NCBI GenBank assembly: GCA_036386455.1
Contig: DASVVS010000037.1
Coordinates: forward strand, 1-64,000
Source of the DNA: AC-37 sp036386455
Lineage (GTDB): Bacteria; Actinomycetota; Thermoleophilia; Solirubrobacterales; Thermoleophilaceae
DNA: 64,000 nucleotides
Direction of reading: 5' to 3'
Shown: positions 57,612 to 64,000 of the stretch, piece by piece
How positions within the stretch are numbered: position 1 is the stretch's first letter
Layout of the letters: every line of letters begins with the position of its first letter
Made by a program: the position numbers and the translations under genes
Notes under the pieces: model-generated
The model's input: the letters and a program-made list of their open reading frames with translations, nothing else
What the model was told of the DNA's origin: nothing
The model's database searches: none

Positions 57612-58923
57612 AGCCCTGCTCACCGGCTGGGGCCTGACCGCGCCTTCGCGAGCGGAGGTGGTGGAGGCCAGCGCCGAGAGCATCGCCGCCACGCTCGCCG
57701 ACCCCGGCCCGCGCGGGGTGCTGGCGCGGGGCCTCGGGCGCAGCTACGGCGACGCCGCCCAGAACGCCGGCGGCCGCGTGCTGCTGATGGAGGAGCTGGC
57801 GAAGGTGCACGCGGTGGACCTCGCGAGCGGGATCGTGACCGTGGACGCGGGCGTGAGCATCGAGACGCTCACGCGCACGCTGCTGCCGCTCGGGCTGTTC
57901 GTGCACGTGACGCCGGGCACCTGGTTCGTGACCGTGGGCGGCGCGATCGCGGCGGACGTGCACGGCAAGAACCACCACGCCGACGGCTCGTTCTGCGACC
58001 ACGTGCTCGCGTTCGACCTGATGACCCCGGACGGCGAGGTCAGGACGGTGGAGCCGGGCGACGAGCTGTTCGGCGCGACCGCCGGCGGCATGGGCCTGAC
58101 CGGCGTGATCCTGCGGGCCACGCTCAGGATGCTGAAGGTCGCGTCGCCGAACATGGTCGTGGATCGCGAGCGCTGCGCCGACCTCGACGACGTGATGGCG
58201 CGCATGGCCGCGCGCGACGACGAGTACCGCTACTCCGTGGCGTGGATCGACTGCCTCGCGCGCGGCCGGAACATGGGCCGCTCGGTCCTGATCCGCGGCG
58301 ACCACGCGCCCGAGGCCGGGTCCAACGGGCACTTCGGCGGGCTGCGGATCAGCGCCCCGCCGTTCGTGCCGGGCGGCCTGCTCAACCGCACGACGCTCCG
58401 CGCCTTCAACGAGGCCTACTACCGCGCCGCGCCCAAGCGCGAGACCGGGCGCCGCGAGGGGGTGCGCGAGTTCTTCTACCCGCTCGACGCGGTGGGGAGT
58501 TGGAACCGCATCTACGGGCCGAGCGGCTTCCTCCAGTACCAGCTCGTGGTGCCGTACGGGCGCGAGGACGCCCTCCGCGAGTCGCTCGAGCGCCTCTCCG
58601 GCGCGGGCGCGCCGTCGTTCCTCGCGGTGCTCAAGCGCTTCGGCGCGCAGCGGACCGGCATGATCTCGTTCCCGATGGAGGGCTGGACGCTCGCACTCGA
58701 CATCCCGGCGACCGTGCCGGGGCTCGCGCCGCTGCTCGACGGCCTCGACGAGGTCGTGGCCGAGGCCGGCGGCCGCGTGTACCTGGCCAAGGACTCGCGC
58801 CTGCGCCCGGACGTGCTCGCCTCGATGTACGGGCGGCTCGGCGAGTGGCGCGCCGCGCGCGAGCGGGTCGACCCCGGCGGCGTGATGCGCTCGGACCTGG
58901 CGCGGCGGCTGGAGCTCGTATGA
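57595..58923 (+). CDS. dprE1: Decaprenylphosphoryl-beta-D-ribose 2'-oxidase
   Basis: This 442-aa FAD enzyme starts at GTG 57595. The FAD domain has GRSYGDAAQNAGG, PGTWFVTVGGAIAADVHGKNHHADGSFCDHV and GATAGGMGLTGVIL. The C-terminal part has YGPSGFLQYQLVVPYG and YLAKDSRLRPDVLASMYGRLGEW, ending RSDLARRLELV as in mycobacterial DprE1. It oxidises decaprenylphosphoryl-ribose for the 2' epimerisation carried out with DprE2. In M. tuberculosis the Cys387 targeted by benzothiazinones lies in WNIC; the aligned segment here is WTLA, so Ala replaces Cys. Confidence 0.95.
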   Translation: MSTSSEALLTGWGLTAPSRAEVVEASAESIAATLADPGPRGVLARGLGRSYGDAAQNAGGRVLLMEELAKVHAVDLASGIVTVDAGVSIETLTRTLLPLGLFVHVTPGTWFVTVGGAIAADVHGKNHHADGSFCDHVLAFDLMTPDGEVRTVEPGDELFGATAGGMGLTGVILRATLRMLKVASPNMVVDRERCADLDDVMARMAARDDEYRYSVAWIDCLARGRNMGRSVLIRGDHAPEAGSNGHFGGLRISAPPFVPGGLLNRTTLRAFNEAYYRAAPKRETGRREGVREFFYPLDAVGSWNRIYGPSGFLQYQLVVPYGREDALRESLERLSGAGAPSFLAVLKRFGAQRTGMISFPMEGWTLALDIPATVPGLAPLLDGLDEVVAEAGGRVYLAKDSRLRPDVLASMYGRLGEWRAARERVDPGGVMRSDLARRLELV

Positions 58924-59678
58924 GGGACGCGACCGGGACCGTGCAGTCGGTGCTCGTGCTCGGCGGCACCTCCGAGATCGGCGTGGCGACCGCCAAGCGG
59001 CTGGCCCGCGAGCGGGCGCGGCGCGTGATCCTGGCGGTGCGCGACCCGGGGCGGGCCGAGGGCGCGGCCGCCGAGTTGCGCGAGCTCGGGGCCGAGACCG
59101 AGGTCGTGGCCTTCGACGCGGTCGATATCGGCTCTCACGAGGCGTTCGTGCAGGACGTCTTCGACCGCTTCGGCGACATCGACCTCGTGCTCGTCGCCTG
59201 GGGCGTGCTGGGCGACCAGGAGCGGCTCGCGCGCGACCACGACGCGGCCGTGGAGGCCGCGCAGGTCAACTACACCGGCGTCGTCTCGGTGAGCGTGCCG
59301 CTGGCCGAGCGCATGAAGCGCCAGGGGCACGGCACGATCGTGTACCTGTCGTCGGTCGCGGGCGAGCGCGCGCGTGCCTCGAACTTCGTCTACGGCTCGA
59401 CCAAGGCCGGCATGGACGCGTTCGCGCAGGGGCTGGGCGACTCGCTCGCAGGCAGCGGCGTGCGCGTGATGGTCGTGCGGCCCGGCTTCGTGAAGACCAA
59501 GATGACCGAGGGGCTCGACCCGGTTCCGCTCTCCACCGACGCCGACGCCGTGGCCGAGTCGATCGCCGCCGGGCTGCGCACGGGCGCGCACACCGTCTGG
59601 TCGCCGGGGCCGCTGCGCTTCGTCATGTCGGCGCTGCGCCACGTGCCGCGGCCGATCTTCCGCCGGCTCGACCTCTAG
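58920..59678 (+). CDS. dprE2: Decaprenylphosphoryl-2-keto-ribose reductase
   Basis: The protein has 252 aa from ATG 58920 (ATGA overlap with dprE1). It is a short-chain dehydrogenase: VLVLGGTSEIGVATAKRLA is the NAD(P)H site, and the catalytic triad region is STKAGMDAFAQ with YLSSVAGERARASNFVYGSTK (Ser, Tyr, Lys). VRPGFVKTKMTEGL completes the fold. It reduces the keto intermediate to decaprenylphosphoryl-arabinose. The last 17 bases, including the stop, are exactly duplicated just downstream. Confidence 0.94.
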   Translation: MRDATGTVQSVLVLGGTSEIGVATAKRLARERARRVILAVRDPGRAEGAAAELRELGAETEVVAFDAVDIGSHEAFVQDVFDRFGDIDLVLVAWGVLGDQERLARDHDAAVEAAQVNYTGVVSVSVPLAERMKRQGHGTIVYLSSVAGERARASNFVYGSTKAGMDAFAQGLGDSLAGSGVRVMVVRPGFVKTKMTEGLDPVPLSTDADAVAESIAAGLRTGAHTVWSPGPLRFVMSALRHVPRPIFRRLDL

Positions 59679-59695
59679 GCCGGCTCGACCTCTAG
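59662..59695. repeat. 17-bp perfect tandem duplication over the dprE2 stop
   Basis: GCCGGCTCGACCTCTAG occurs at 59662-59678 and again at 59679-59695 with no gap. The first copy encodes the last residues and stop of dprE2; the second repeats that stop. It looks like a recent slippage or duplication event without effect on the protein. Confidence 0.9.
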
Positions 59696-59713
59696 CGCGG
59701 GGCGGAGCCGCGT

Positions 59714-61108
59714 CTAGCCGACCGGCGGGCGCCGCTCGGGCCAGCCGATCTCGGCCTCGAGCTGCGCGGCGAGCGAGAGCAGCGTGGCCTCGTCGTTCGG
59801 GCGGCCGACGAACTGGGCCGACAGCGGTATCCCGCCGGGCCCGGTCTGCGGCGTCGGCACCGCGGCGGCGGGCTGACCGGTGAGGTTCCAGATGTTCGTG
59901 AACACCACGGTGCTCGCGCCGCGGTCGATGCTGCGCACGGCGCCGGCCCGCGCGTAGAAGCCGGCCACGTCCGGCGGGTGGGGCATCGTCGGCATGAGCA
60001 GCACGTCGGCGTGGTCGAAGACCTGGTTGATGCGGGCCGCGCGCCCGGCCTCGCGCGCGCGGGCCCAGCGCACGCCGCGCTCGCCGATCAGCCGGCCGAG
60101 CACGGCGAGGCGGCGGGTGCGCGTCTCGAGCGCCTCGGGGTGCGGGCTCTCGTCGACGTCGTCGGAGATCCCGCGCGCCCAGCGCGGCAGGAAGAGCGGC
60201 AGCAGCCAGCCCACGTCGGGATCGCGCTCGTGCACCTCGTGGCCGAGCGAGCGCAGCAGGTCGGCCATCCCCTCGATCGCGCGCCGGACCGGCTCGGTCA
60301 CCTTCGTGAGCGGGTCGGGCGACTTCGTCGAGAGCGCGATCCGCAGCTTGCCGGGCGGCGTGGCCGCCGACTCCGCGAACGGGCGGTCCGGGTCGGGCGC
60401 GCCGGCCCCGCCGGACACCACGTCGAGCCACAGCGCGGTGTCGATCGTGTAGCGCGTGACCGAGCCCGCCACGCTCAGCCCGTGCCAGTGCTCGTCGGCG
60501 CCCGACAGCGGCACGCGGCCGCGCTGGGTCTTCAGGCCCACGAGGCCGCAGCAGGCCGCCGGGATCCGGATCGAGCCGCCGCCGTCGGTGGCCACGCCCG
60601 CGCCCACCAGCCCCGCCGCGACGGCGGCGCCGGAGCCGCCGCTCGACCCGCCGCAGGTGCGCGAGGTGTCCCACGGGTTGCGCGAGATGCCCCAGGCGTC
60701 CGACTCGGTCGCGGGCCAGATCGCGAGCTCGGGCATGTGCGTGCGGCCGATCACGATCGCCCCGGCCTCGCGCAGGCGCGCGACCATCTTCGCGTCCTCG
60801 CGTGCCGGGCCGTCGTAGGAGGCGGAGCCGTGCGCGGTGATCTCGCCCGCCACGTCGATGTTGTCCTTCACGGCCACCGGCACGCCCAGGAGCGGCCGCT
60901 CGCCGCCCGCCCCGGCGCGCCCCTCGGCCTGCTTGGCCTCGGCTCGCGCCCGCTCGGCCTCCACGCAGCGGAACGCGTTCAGGCGCGGGTCGATGCGCTC
61001 GATCCGGTCGAGGTACAGGTCCACCAGCTCGGTCGGCGAGACCTCGCGCGAGCGGATCAGCTCGGCCTGCCGGGCGATGCCCGCGAATGCCAGCTCGGTC
61101 GCGTCCAC
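59714..61108 (-). CDS. Amidase signature family protein
   Basis: The protein has 464 aa from GTG 61108. The Ser-Ser-Lys triad is visible. The Lys is in LLGVPVAVKDNIDVAGEITAHGSASY. The amidase signature is TCGGSSGGSGAAVAAGLVGAGVATDGGGSIRIPAACCGLVGLKTQRGRVP with its two serines. It hydrolyses an amide of unknown identity. It resembles GatA at the core but lacks gatB/gatC neighbours, so tRNA amidation is unlikely. It diverges from hisIE with a 34-bp gap. The upstream extension to 61255 in the same frame is antisense to hisIE and was left out. Confidence 0.9.
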   Translation of the reverse strand: MDATELAFAGIARQAELIRSREVSPTELVDLYLDRIERIDPRLNAFRCVEAERARAEAKQAEGRAGAGGERPLLGVPVAVKDNIDVAGEITAHGSASYDGPAREDAKMVARLREAGAIVIGRTHMPELAIWPATESDAWGISRNPWDTSRTCGGSSGGSGAAVAAGLVGAGVATDGGGSIRIPAACCGLVGLKTQRGRVPLSGADEHWHGLSVAGSVTRYTIDTALWLDVVSGGAGAPDPDRPFAESAATPPGKLRIALSTKSPDPLTKVTEPVRRAIEGMADLLRSLGHEVHERDPDVGWLLPLFLPRWARGISDDVDESPHPEALETRTRRLAVLGRLIGERGVRWARAREAGRAARINQVFDHADVLLMPTMPHPPDVAGFYARAGAVRSIDRGASTVVFTNIWNLTGQPAAAVPTPQTGPGGIPLSAQFVGRPNDEATLLSLAAQLEAEIGWPERRPPVG

Positions 61109-61128
61109 GGACGGGAGGGTCGCACAGT

Positions 61129-61134
61129 TAGGAT
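61129..61134 (+). promoter_or_regulatory. Putative -10 box, leaderless start of hisIE
   Basis: TAGGAT in the 34-bp gap between the divergent amidase and hisIE is followed by 8 nt and ATG 61143. Confidence 0.5.
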
Positions 61135-61142
61135 CGAAGGCG

Positions 61143-61742
61143 ATGGAGGGGCTCGCCTTCGACGACCGCGGACTCGTCGCATGCGTCGTGCAGGACGCGC
61201 GCAGCGGCGAGGTGCTGACGCTCGCGTACATGAACGAGGAGGCGCTCGAGCGCACGCGCGCGACCGGCGAGACTCACTTCTGGAGCCGCTCGCGGCAGGA
61301 GCTGTGGCACAAGGGCGCGACCTCCGGCAACGTCCAGCGGGTGCGCTCGCTGCGCTACGACTGCGACCTCGACGCCGTGCTCGCGCTGGTGGACCCCGCC
61401 GGCCCGGCGTGCCACACCGGCGAGCGCACCTGCTTCCACAACGGCGACCTCGCGCCCGTGCCGCACGAGGCGCTGCCCGCGCTCGAGCGCACGATCGCCG
61501 CCCGCCGCGAGGAGCGGCCGGAGGGCAGCTACACCGCGGCGCTCCTGTCGGATCCGCCGCGGATAGGCGAGAAGGTCCGCGAGGAGGCCGACGAGGTGGC
61601 GCGCGCCGCGGAGGGCGAGAGCGACGAGCGCGTGGCGGAGGAGGCGGCCGACGTGCTCTACCACCTCACGGTGCTGCTGGCCTCGCGCGGGCTGGCGCTG
61701 GAGCACGCGCTCGGCGTGCTCAACGCCCGCCGGGGGAGCTGA
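61143..61742 (+). CDS. hisIE: Bifunctional phosphoribosyl-AMP cyclohydrolase / phosphoribosyl-ATP pyrophosphatase
   Basis: The protein has 199 aa from ATG 61143 and carries steps 2 and 3 of histidine synthesis. The HisI domain (1-~105) has VLTLAYMNEEALERTRATGETHFWSRSRQELWHKGATSGNVQ, then YDCDLDAVLALVDPAGPACHTGERTCFHN with the zinc/metal Cys-His set. The HisE domain (~110-199) has SYTAALLSDPPRIGEKVREEADEVARAA and VAEEAADVLYHLTVLLASRGL. The fused form is usual in enterobacteria; in many actinobacteria the two are separate genes, so the fusion is worth noting. The stop is 9 nt before the CTG start of the next gene. Confidence 0.95.
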   Translation: MEGLAFDDRGLVACVVQDARSGEVLTLAYMNEEALERTRATGETHFWSRSRQELWHKGATSGNVQRVRSLRYDCDLDAVLALVDPAGPACHTGERTCFHNGDLAPVPHEALPALERTIAARREERPEGSYTAALLSDPPRIGEKVREEADEVARAAEGESDERVAEEAADVLYHLTVLLASRGLALEHALGVLNARRGS

Positions 61743-61751
61743 GGGGCGCCC

Positions 61752-63161
61752 CTGCTCCGCAGTCCGCTCGCGCTGCTGCTGGCGGCGGTGGCGGTCGTCA
61801 TCGTCGCGTGGGCCCTGCTGGTGCCGCCGTTCTCGGTGCCGGACGAGACCGCGCACTTCAGCTACGTGCAGTCGCTCGCGGAGAACGGCGAGCGGCCGGC
61901 GCGCGGCGACGGAGACCCCGAGACCCGGCTGTTCTCGACCGAGGAGCAGGTCGCGCGGCAGCAGGTCCGCAACAGCGTCCACTTCTTCGACCCGGACGTG
62001 AAGCCGGCCTGGGAGCCGTCCGCCGAGCGCGCCTGGAGGGCGGCCTCCGAAGGCCTCCCGCGCGACGACAGCCGGGGCACCGGGCCGCAGGCGGGCCACC
62101 CGCCGCTCTACTACGCCTACGAGGTCGCGCCGTACGCGGCCACCCCGGGCGGCGACCTCTTCGACCGGCTGTTCCTGATGCGGCTGTGGTCGGGTCTGCT
62201 GATGCTCGTCACGGCGGCGGGCACGTGGCTCCTGATCGGCGAGCTGGTGCGCGACCGGGCGCTCCGGCTGGCGGGCGCGGCGTGCGTCGGCCTCCAGCCG
62301 ATGGCGACCTTCGTCAGCGCGGGGGTGAACCCCGACGCGCTCCTGTTCGCCGCCTACGCGGTGACGCTGTGGCTGGCGGTGCGGGTCGCCCGCCGCGGGC
62401 CGAGCCGCGGCGCGGTGGCGGGCCTCGTGGCGGCGACGCTCGTCGTGAGCCTGACGAAGGCGGCCGGGCTGGCGCTCGTGCCGGCGGTGCTGGTGGTGCT
62501 CGTCGCCGCGGCCGCGCGGGGCAGGCGGCCGCGGGCGAGTGCGCGGGTGCTGGCCGCGATAGCGCTCGGCGCCGCCGTCGTGGTGGCGGCCGGGGTCGGG
62601 GCCAGCCAGGGGGTGCAGGACCGCGTGCCCGCCGACCTGCGCCTCGGCACGCTGCGCGGGTTCCTCACCTACCTGTGGGACTTCTACCTGCCGCGGCTCC
62701 CGTTCCAGCGCGACTACGGGATGCCGGGCGGCGGCGGCGGATGGAACCTGCACGAGCAGACCTGGGCGGCCTTCGGCTTCCTCGAGGTGAGGTTCCCGGA
62801 GCCGGTCTACGTGCTGCTCGGAGCCCTGGCCCTCGCGGCGTTCGCGGGCGCGGCGCTGGCCGTGCGCAGGGGCCGGGTCGAGGTGGACCGCCTCACGCTC
62901 GCCGTGCTCGCGCTCACGACCCTGTGCCTGACGATCAGCCTCCACTGGCGCGACTTCCAGACGATCAGGATCGGGGACGGCCACGTGATCCAGGGGCGCT
63001 ACTTCCTGCCGCTGATGCCGATCGCCGGCGTGGCCGTGGCGGCGGCGCTCGCCAACCTGCGCGAGCGGCTCCGGCCGGCCGGAGCCGGGCTGGTGCTGGG
63101 CGCGGCGGCGGCGCTCCAGCTCGCGTCGCTGTCGATCGTGGCGGGGAGGTTCCTTGCCTAG
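61752..63161 (+). CDS. DUF2142-type polytopic membrane protein, probable CTG start
   Basis: The protein has 469 aa if started at CTG 61752, which has GAGGGG (61741-61746) 5 nt upstream and gives a full first helix (RSPLALLLAAVAVVIVAWALL). GTG 61788 would cut that helix. PPFSVPDETAHFSYVQSLAENG is the hallmark loop of DUF2142 membrane proteins. HPPLYYAYEVAPYA and VNPDALLFAAYAVTLW are also conserved. About ten helices follow. The family often occurs in wall-glycan loci and has GT-C-like topology; a glycosyltransferase role is inferred. The 3' end overlaps the next gene by 8 bp. Confidence 0.83.
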   Translation: MLRSPLALLLAAVAVVIVAWALLVPPFSVPDETAHFSYVQSLAENGERPARGDGDPETRLFSTEEQVARQQVRNSVHFFDPDVKPAWEPSAERAWRAASEGLPRDDSRGTGPQAGHPPLYYAYEVAPYAATPGGDLFDRLFLMRLWSGLLMLVTAAGTWLLIGELVRDRALRLAGAACVGLQPMATFVSAGVNPDALLFAAYAVTLWLAVRVARRGPSRGAVAGLVAATLVVSLTKAAGLALVPAVLVVLVAAAARGRRPRASARVLAAIALGAAVVVAAGVGASQGVQDRVPADLRLGTLRGFLTYLWDFYLPRLPFQRDYGMPGGGGGWNLHEQTWAAFGFLEVRFPEPVYVLLGALALAAFAGAALAVRRGRVEVDRLTLAVLALTTLCLTISLHWRDFQTIRIGDGHVIQGRYFLPLMPIAGVAVAAALANLRERLRPAGAGLVLGAAAALQLASLSIVAGRFLA

Positions 63162-63813
63162 CCGCACGCTCGCGTCCGTGCTCGCGCCCTGCGCCGTGGT
63201 GGCGCTCGCGCTGGTGCTCGCGGCCGCGGGCGACGAGCGCGAGCTCGCCTTCACGCACAACGTGCGCCCCACGCACGGCGTCGTCGAGATGGCGCCGGGC
63301 GGCGAGGCGTGCCAGTGGGGGATCGAGGCCGCCGCGGAGTTCGACGTCGTGGAGCCCCTGATCGGCACCCACGGCCGGCCGGGGCCGCCGCTGGCGCTGG
63401 CGGTCCGCGAGCTGGGGAGCGGCCGCGTGCTCGCCCGCGGCCGCATCCCGGGCGGCGCGCGCGACAACCGGCTCGTTCGCGGGCGCGTGGCGCCGCCCGT
63501 GGCGGAGGGGCGGGCGGTCGGCGTCTGCTTCCGGAACGAGGGCGCCGCGCCGGTTGTCTTCTACGGCGGCCCCAGCGGGGAGGCGCCCGGCCACGCGTTC
63601 GCCGGCATGCACGCCGGGGCCGGCGACATGCGCCTCGCGTTCTACCGCGGCGAGCCGCGCTCGGCCCTCGCGTCGGTGCCGGACATGTTCAGGCGCGCCG
63701 CGCTGTTCCGCCCGGAGCCCGTGGGCGCGTGGACGTTCTGGCTGCTGCTCGTGCTGGTGGGCGCGGGCGTTCCGCTGCTCCTGGCCCGGGCCCTCCGGGC
63801 GACCCGTACTTAG
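63154..63813 (+). CDS. Small membrane-anchored protein partner of the DUF2142 protein
   Basis: The protein has 219 aa from TTG 63154, overlapping the previous gene. An N-terminal helix (LASVLAPCAVVALALVLAAAG) and a C-terminal helix (WTFWLLLVLVGAGVPLLLARAL) enclose a ~150-residue external domain. That domain has GGEACQWGIEAAAEFDVVEPLIGTHGRPGPPLALAVREL and GRAVGVCFRNEGAAPVVFYGG. The beta-rich pattern suggests a small sandwich domain, and one Cys pair (CQW, VCF) could form a disulfide. I do not recognise the family. Overlap with the DUF2142 gene suggests a two-part system. Confidence 0.7.
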   Translation: MPSRTLASVLAPCAVVALALVLAAAGDERELAFTHNVRPTHGVVEMAPGGEACQWGIEAAAEFDVVEPLIGTHGRPGPPLALAVRELGSGRVLARGRIPGGARDNRLVRGRVAPPVAEGRAVGVCFRNEGAAPVVFYGGPSGEAPGHAFAGMHAGAGDMRLAFYRGEPRSALASVPDMFRRAALFRPEPVGAWTFWLLLVLVGAGVPLLLARALRATRT

Positions 63814-63825
63814 ACTGGCGCCTAC

Positions 63826-64000
63826 ATGCCCAACCCGGTGCTCACAGCCGCCATCGACCGCCTCGCCGCGCGCGAGGACCTGCCGGCCGACGACGCCTCC
63901 GCGGTGCTGCGCGAGGTCATGGAGGGTCGCGCGTCCGAGGCGGAGACCGCGGCCGTGCTGATCGCGCTGCGTACGAAGGGCGAGACGGTGGACGAGCTGG
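63826..64000 (+). CDS. trpD: Anthranilate phosphoribosyltransferase, N-terminal part (gene runs off the window)
   Basis: The visible 58 residues start at ATG 63826: TAAIDRLAAREDLPADDASAVLREVMEGRASEAETAAVLIALRTKGETVDEL. This is the helical N-terminal domain of TrpD, with the conserved 'F/L...I.....KGET..E' pattern. It transfers PRPP ribose-phosphate to anthranilate in tryptophan synthesis. TAGACT (63811-63816) lies 9 nt upstream of the start and may be the -10 box. The PRPP-binding GTGGD motif lies outside the window, so the call rests on the N-terminal domain only. Confidence 0.88.
   Translation, partial: MPNPVLTAAIDRLAAREDLPADDASAVLREVMEGRASEAETAAVLIALRTKGETVDEL

Noticed and set aside
61109..61255. 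Extension of the amidase to 61255
   Set aside because: It would run antisense through the 5' part of hisIE; GTG 61108 gives the natural amidase N-terminus.

Overview
The window looks like chromosomal DNA from a very GC-rich actinobacterium. I would place it in the Thermoleophilia/Solirubrobacterales, though this is inference. The grounds are the extreme GC content, GTG/TTG starts and NTGA gene overlaps, start codons sitting 6-8 nt after TANNNT -10 boxes, an actinobacterial-type LexA box, and decaprenylphosphoryl-arabinose genes next to a large wall or exopolysaccharide locus. I saw no tRNA, rRNA, CRISPR array, transposase or phage gene. No gene-free stretch exceeds 300 bp.

Region 1 (1-11418) is a phoH-ybeY-era housekeeping operon. 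Three tandem secreted proteins with a CBM60-like lectin domain are inserted between phoH and ybeY. A secreted repeat protein, a polytopic membrane protein and a crotonase-family enzyme follow, and then a fourth copy of the secreted family.

Region 2 (11426-19756) is a lasso-peptide gene cluster on the minus strand. It has an ABC exporter, PqqD-like B1, HPr-kinase-like kinase, transglutaminase-like B2, asparagine-synthase-like cyclase, a 43-aa precursor too short for ordinary ORF callers, and a nucleotidyltransferase. A HEAT-repeat protein lies just downstream. Diverging from the cluster is a 172-aa protein. It carries the same leader motif as the precursor at its N-terminus and an LPFTG sorting signal at its C-terminus. 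This pairing is the most novel item in the window.

Region 3 (19784-54401) is a long polysaccharide locus. It encodes a Wzx flippase, about a dozen GT2/GT4 glycosyltransferases, methyltransferases, a hexapeptide acyltransferase, UDP-galactopyranose mutase, several polytopic GT-C-like enzymes, a polyprenyl glycosylphosphotransferase, a Wzz-like protein and a Wzy/O-antigen-ligase protein. Together these form a Wzx/Wzy-type assembly line. A LuxR-family regulator within it has a perfect LexA-type palindrome over its start codon.

Region 4 (54433-64000) holds msrB, asnB, the decaprenylphosphoryl-arabinose trio (UbiA-type phosphoribosyltransferase, dprE1, dprE2), an amidase, hisIE, a DUF2142-type membrane protein with a small partner, and the 5' end of trpD.

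Start sites need care. At least three genes appear to start at CTG. Four have an in-frame ATA where the start is expected, and two of these have no plausible ATG/GTG/TTG start.
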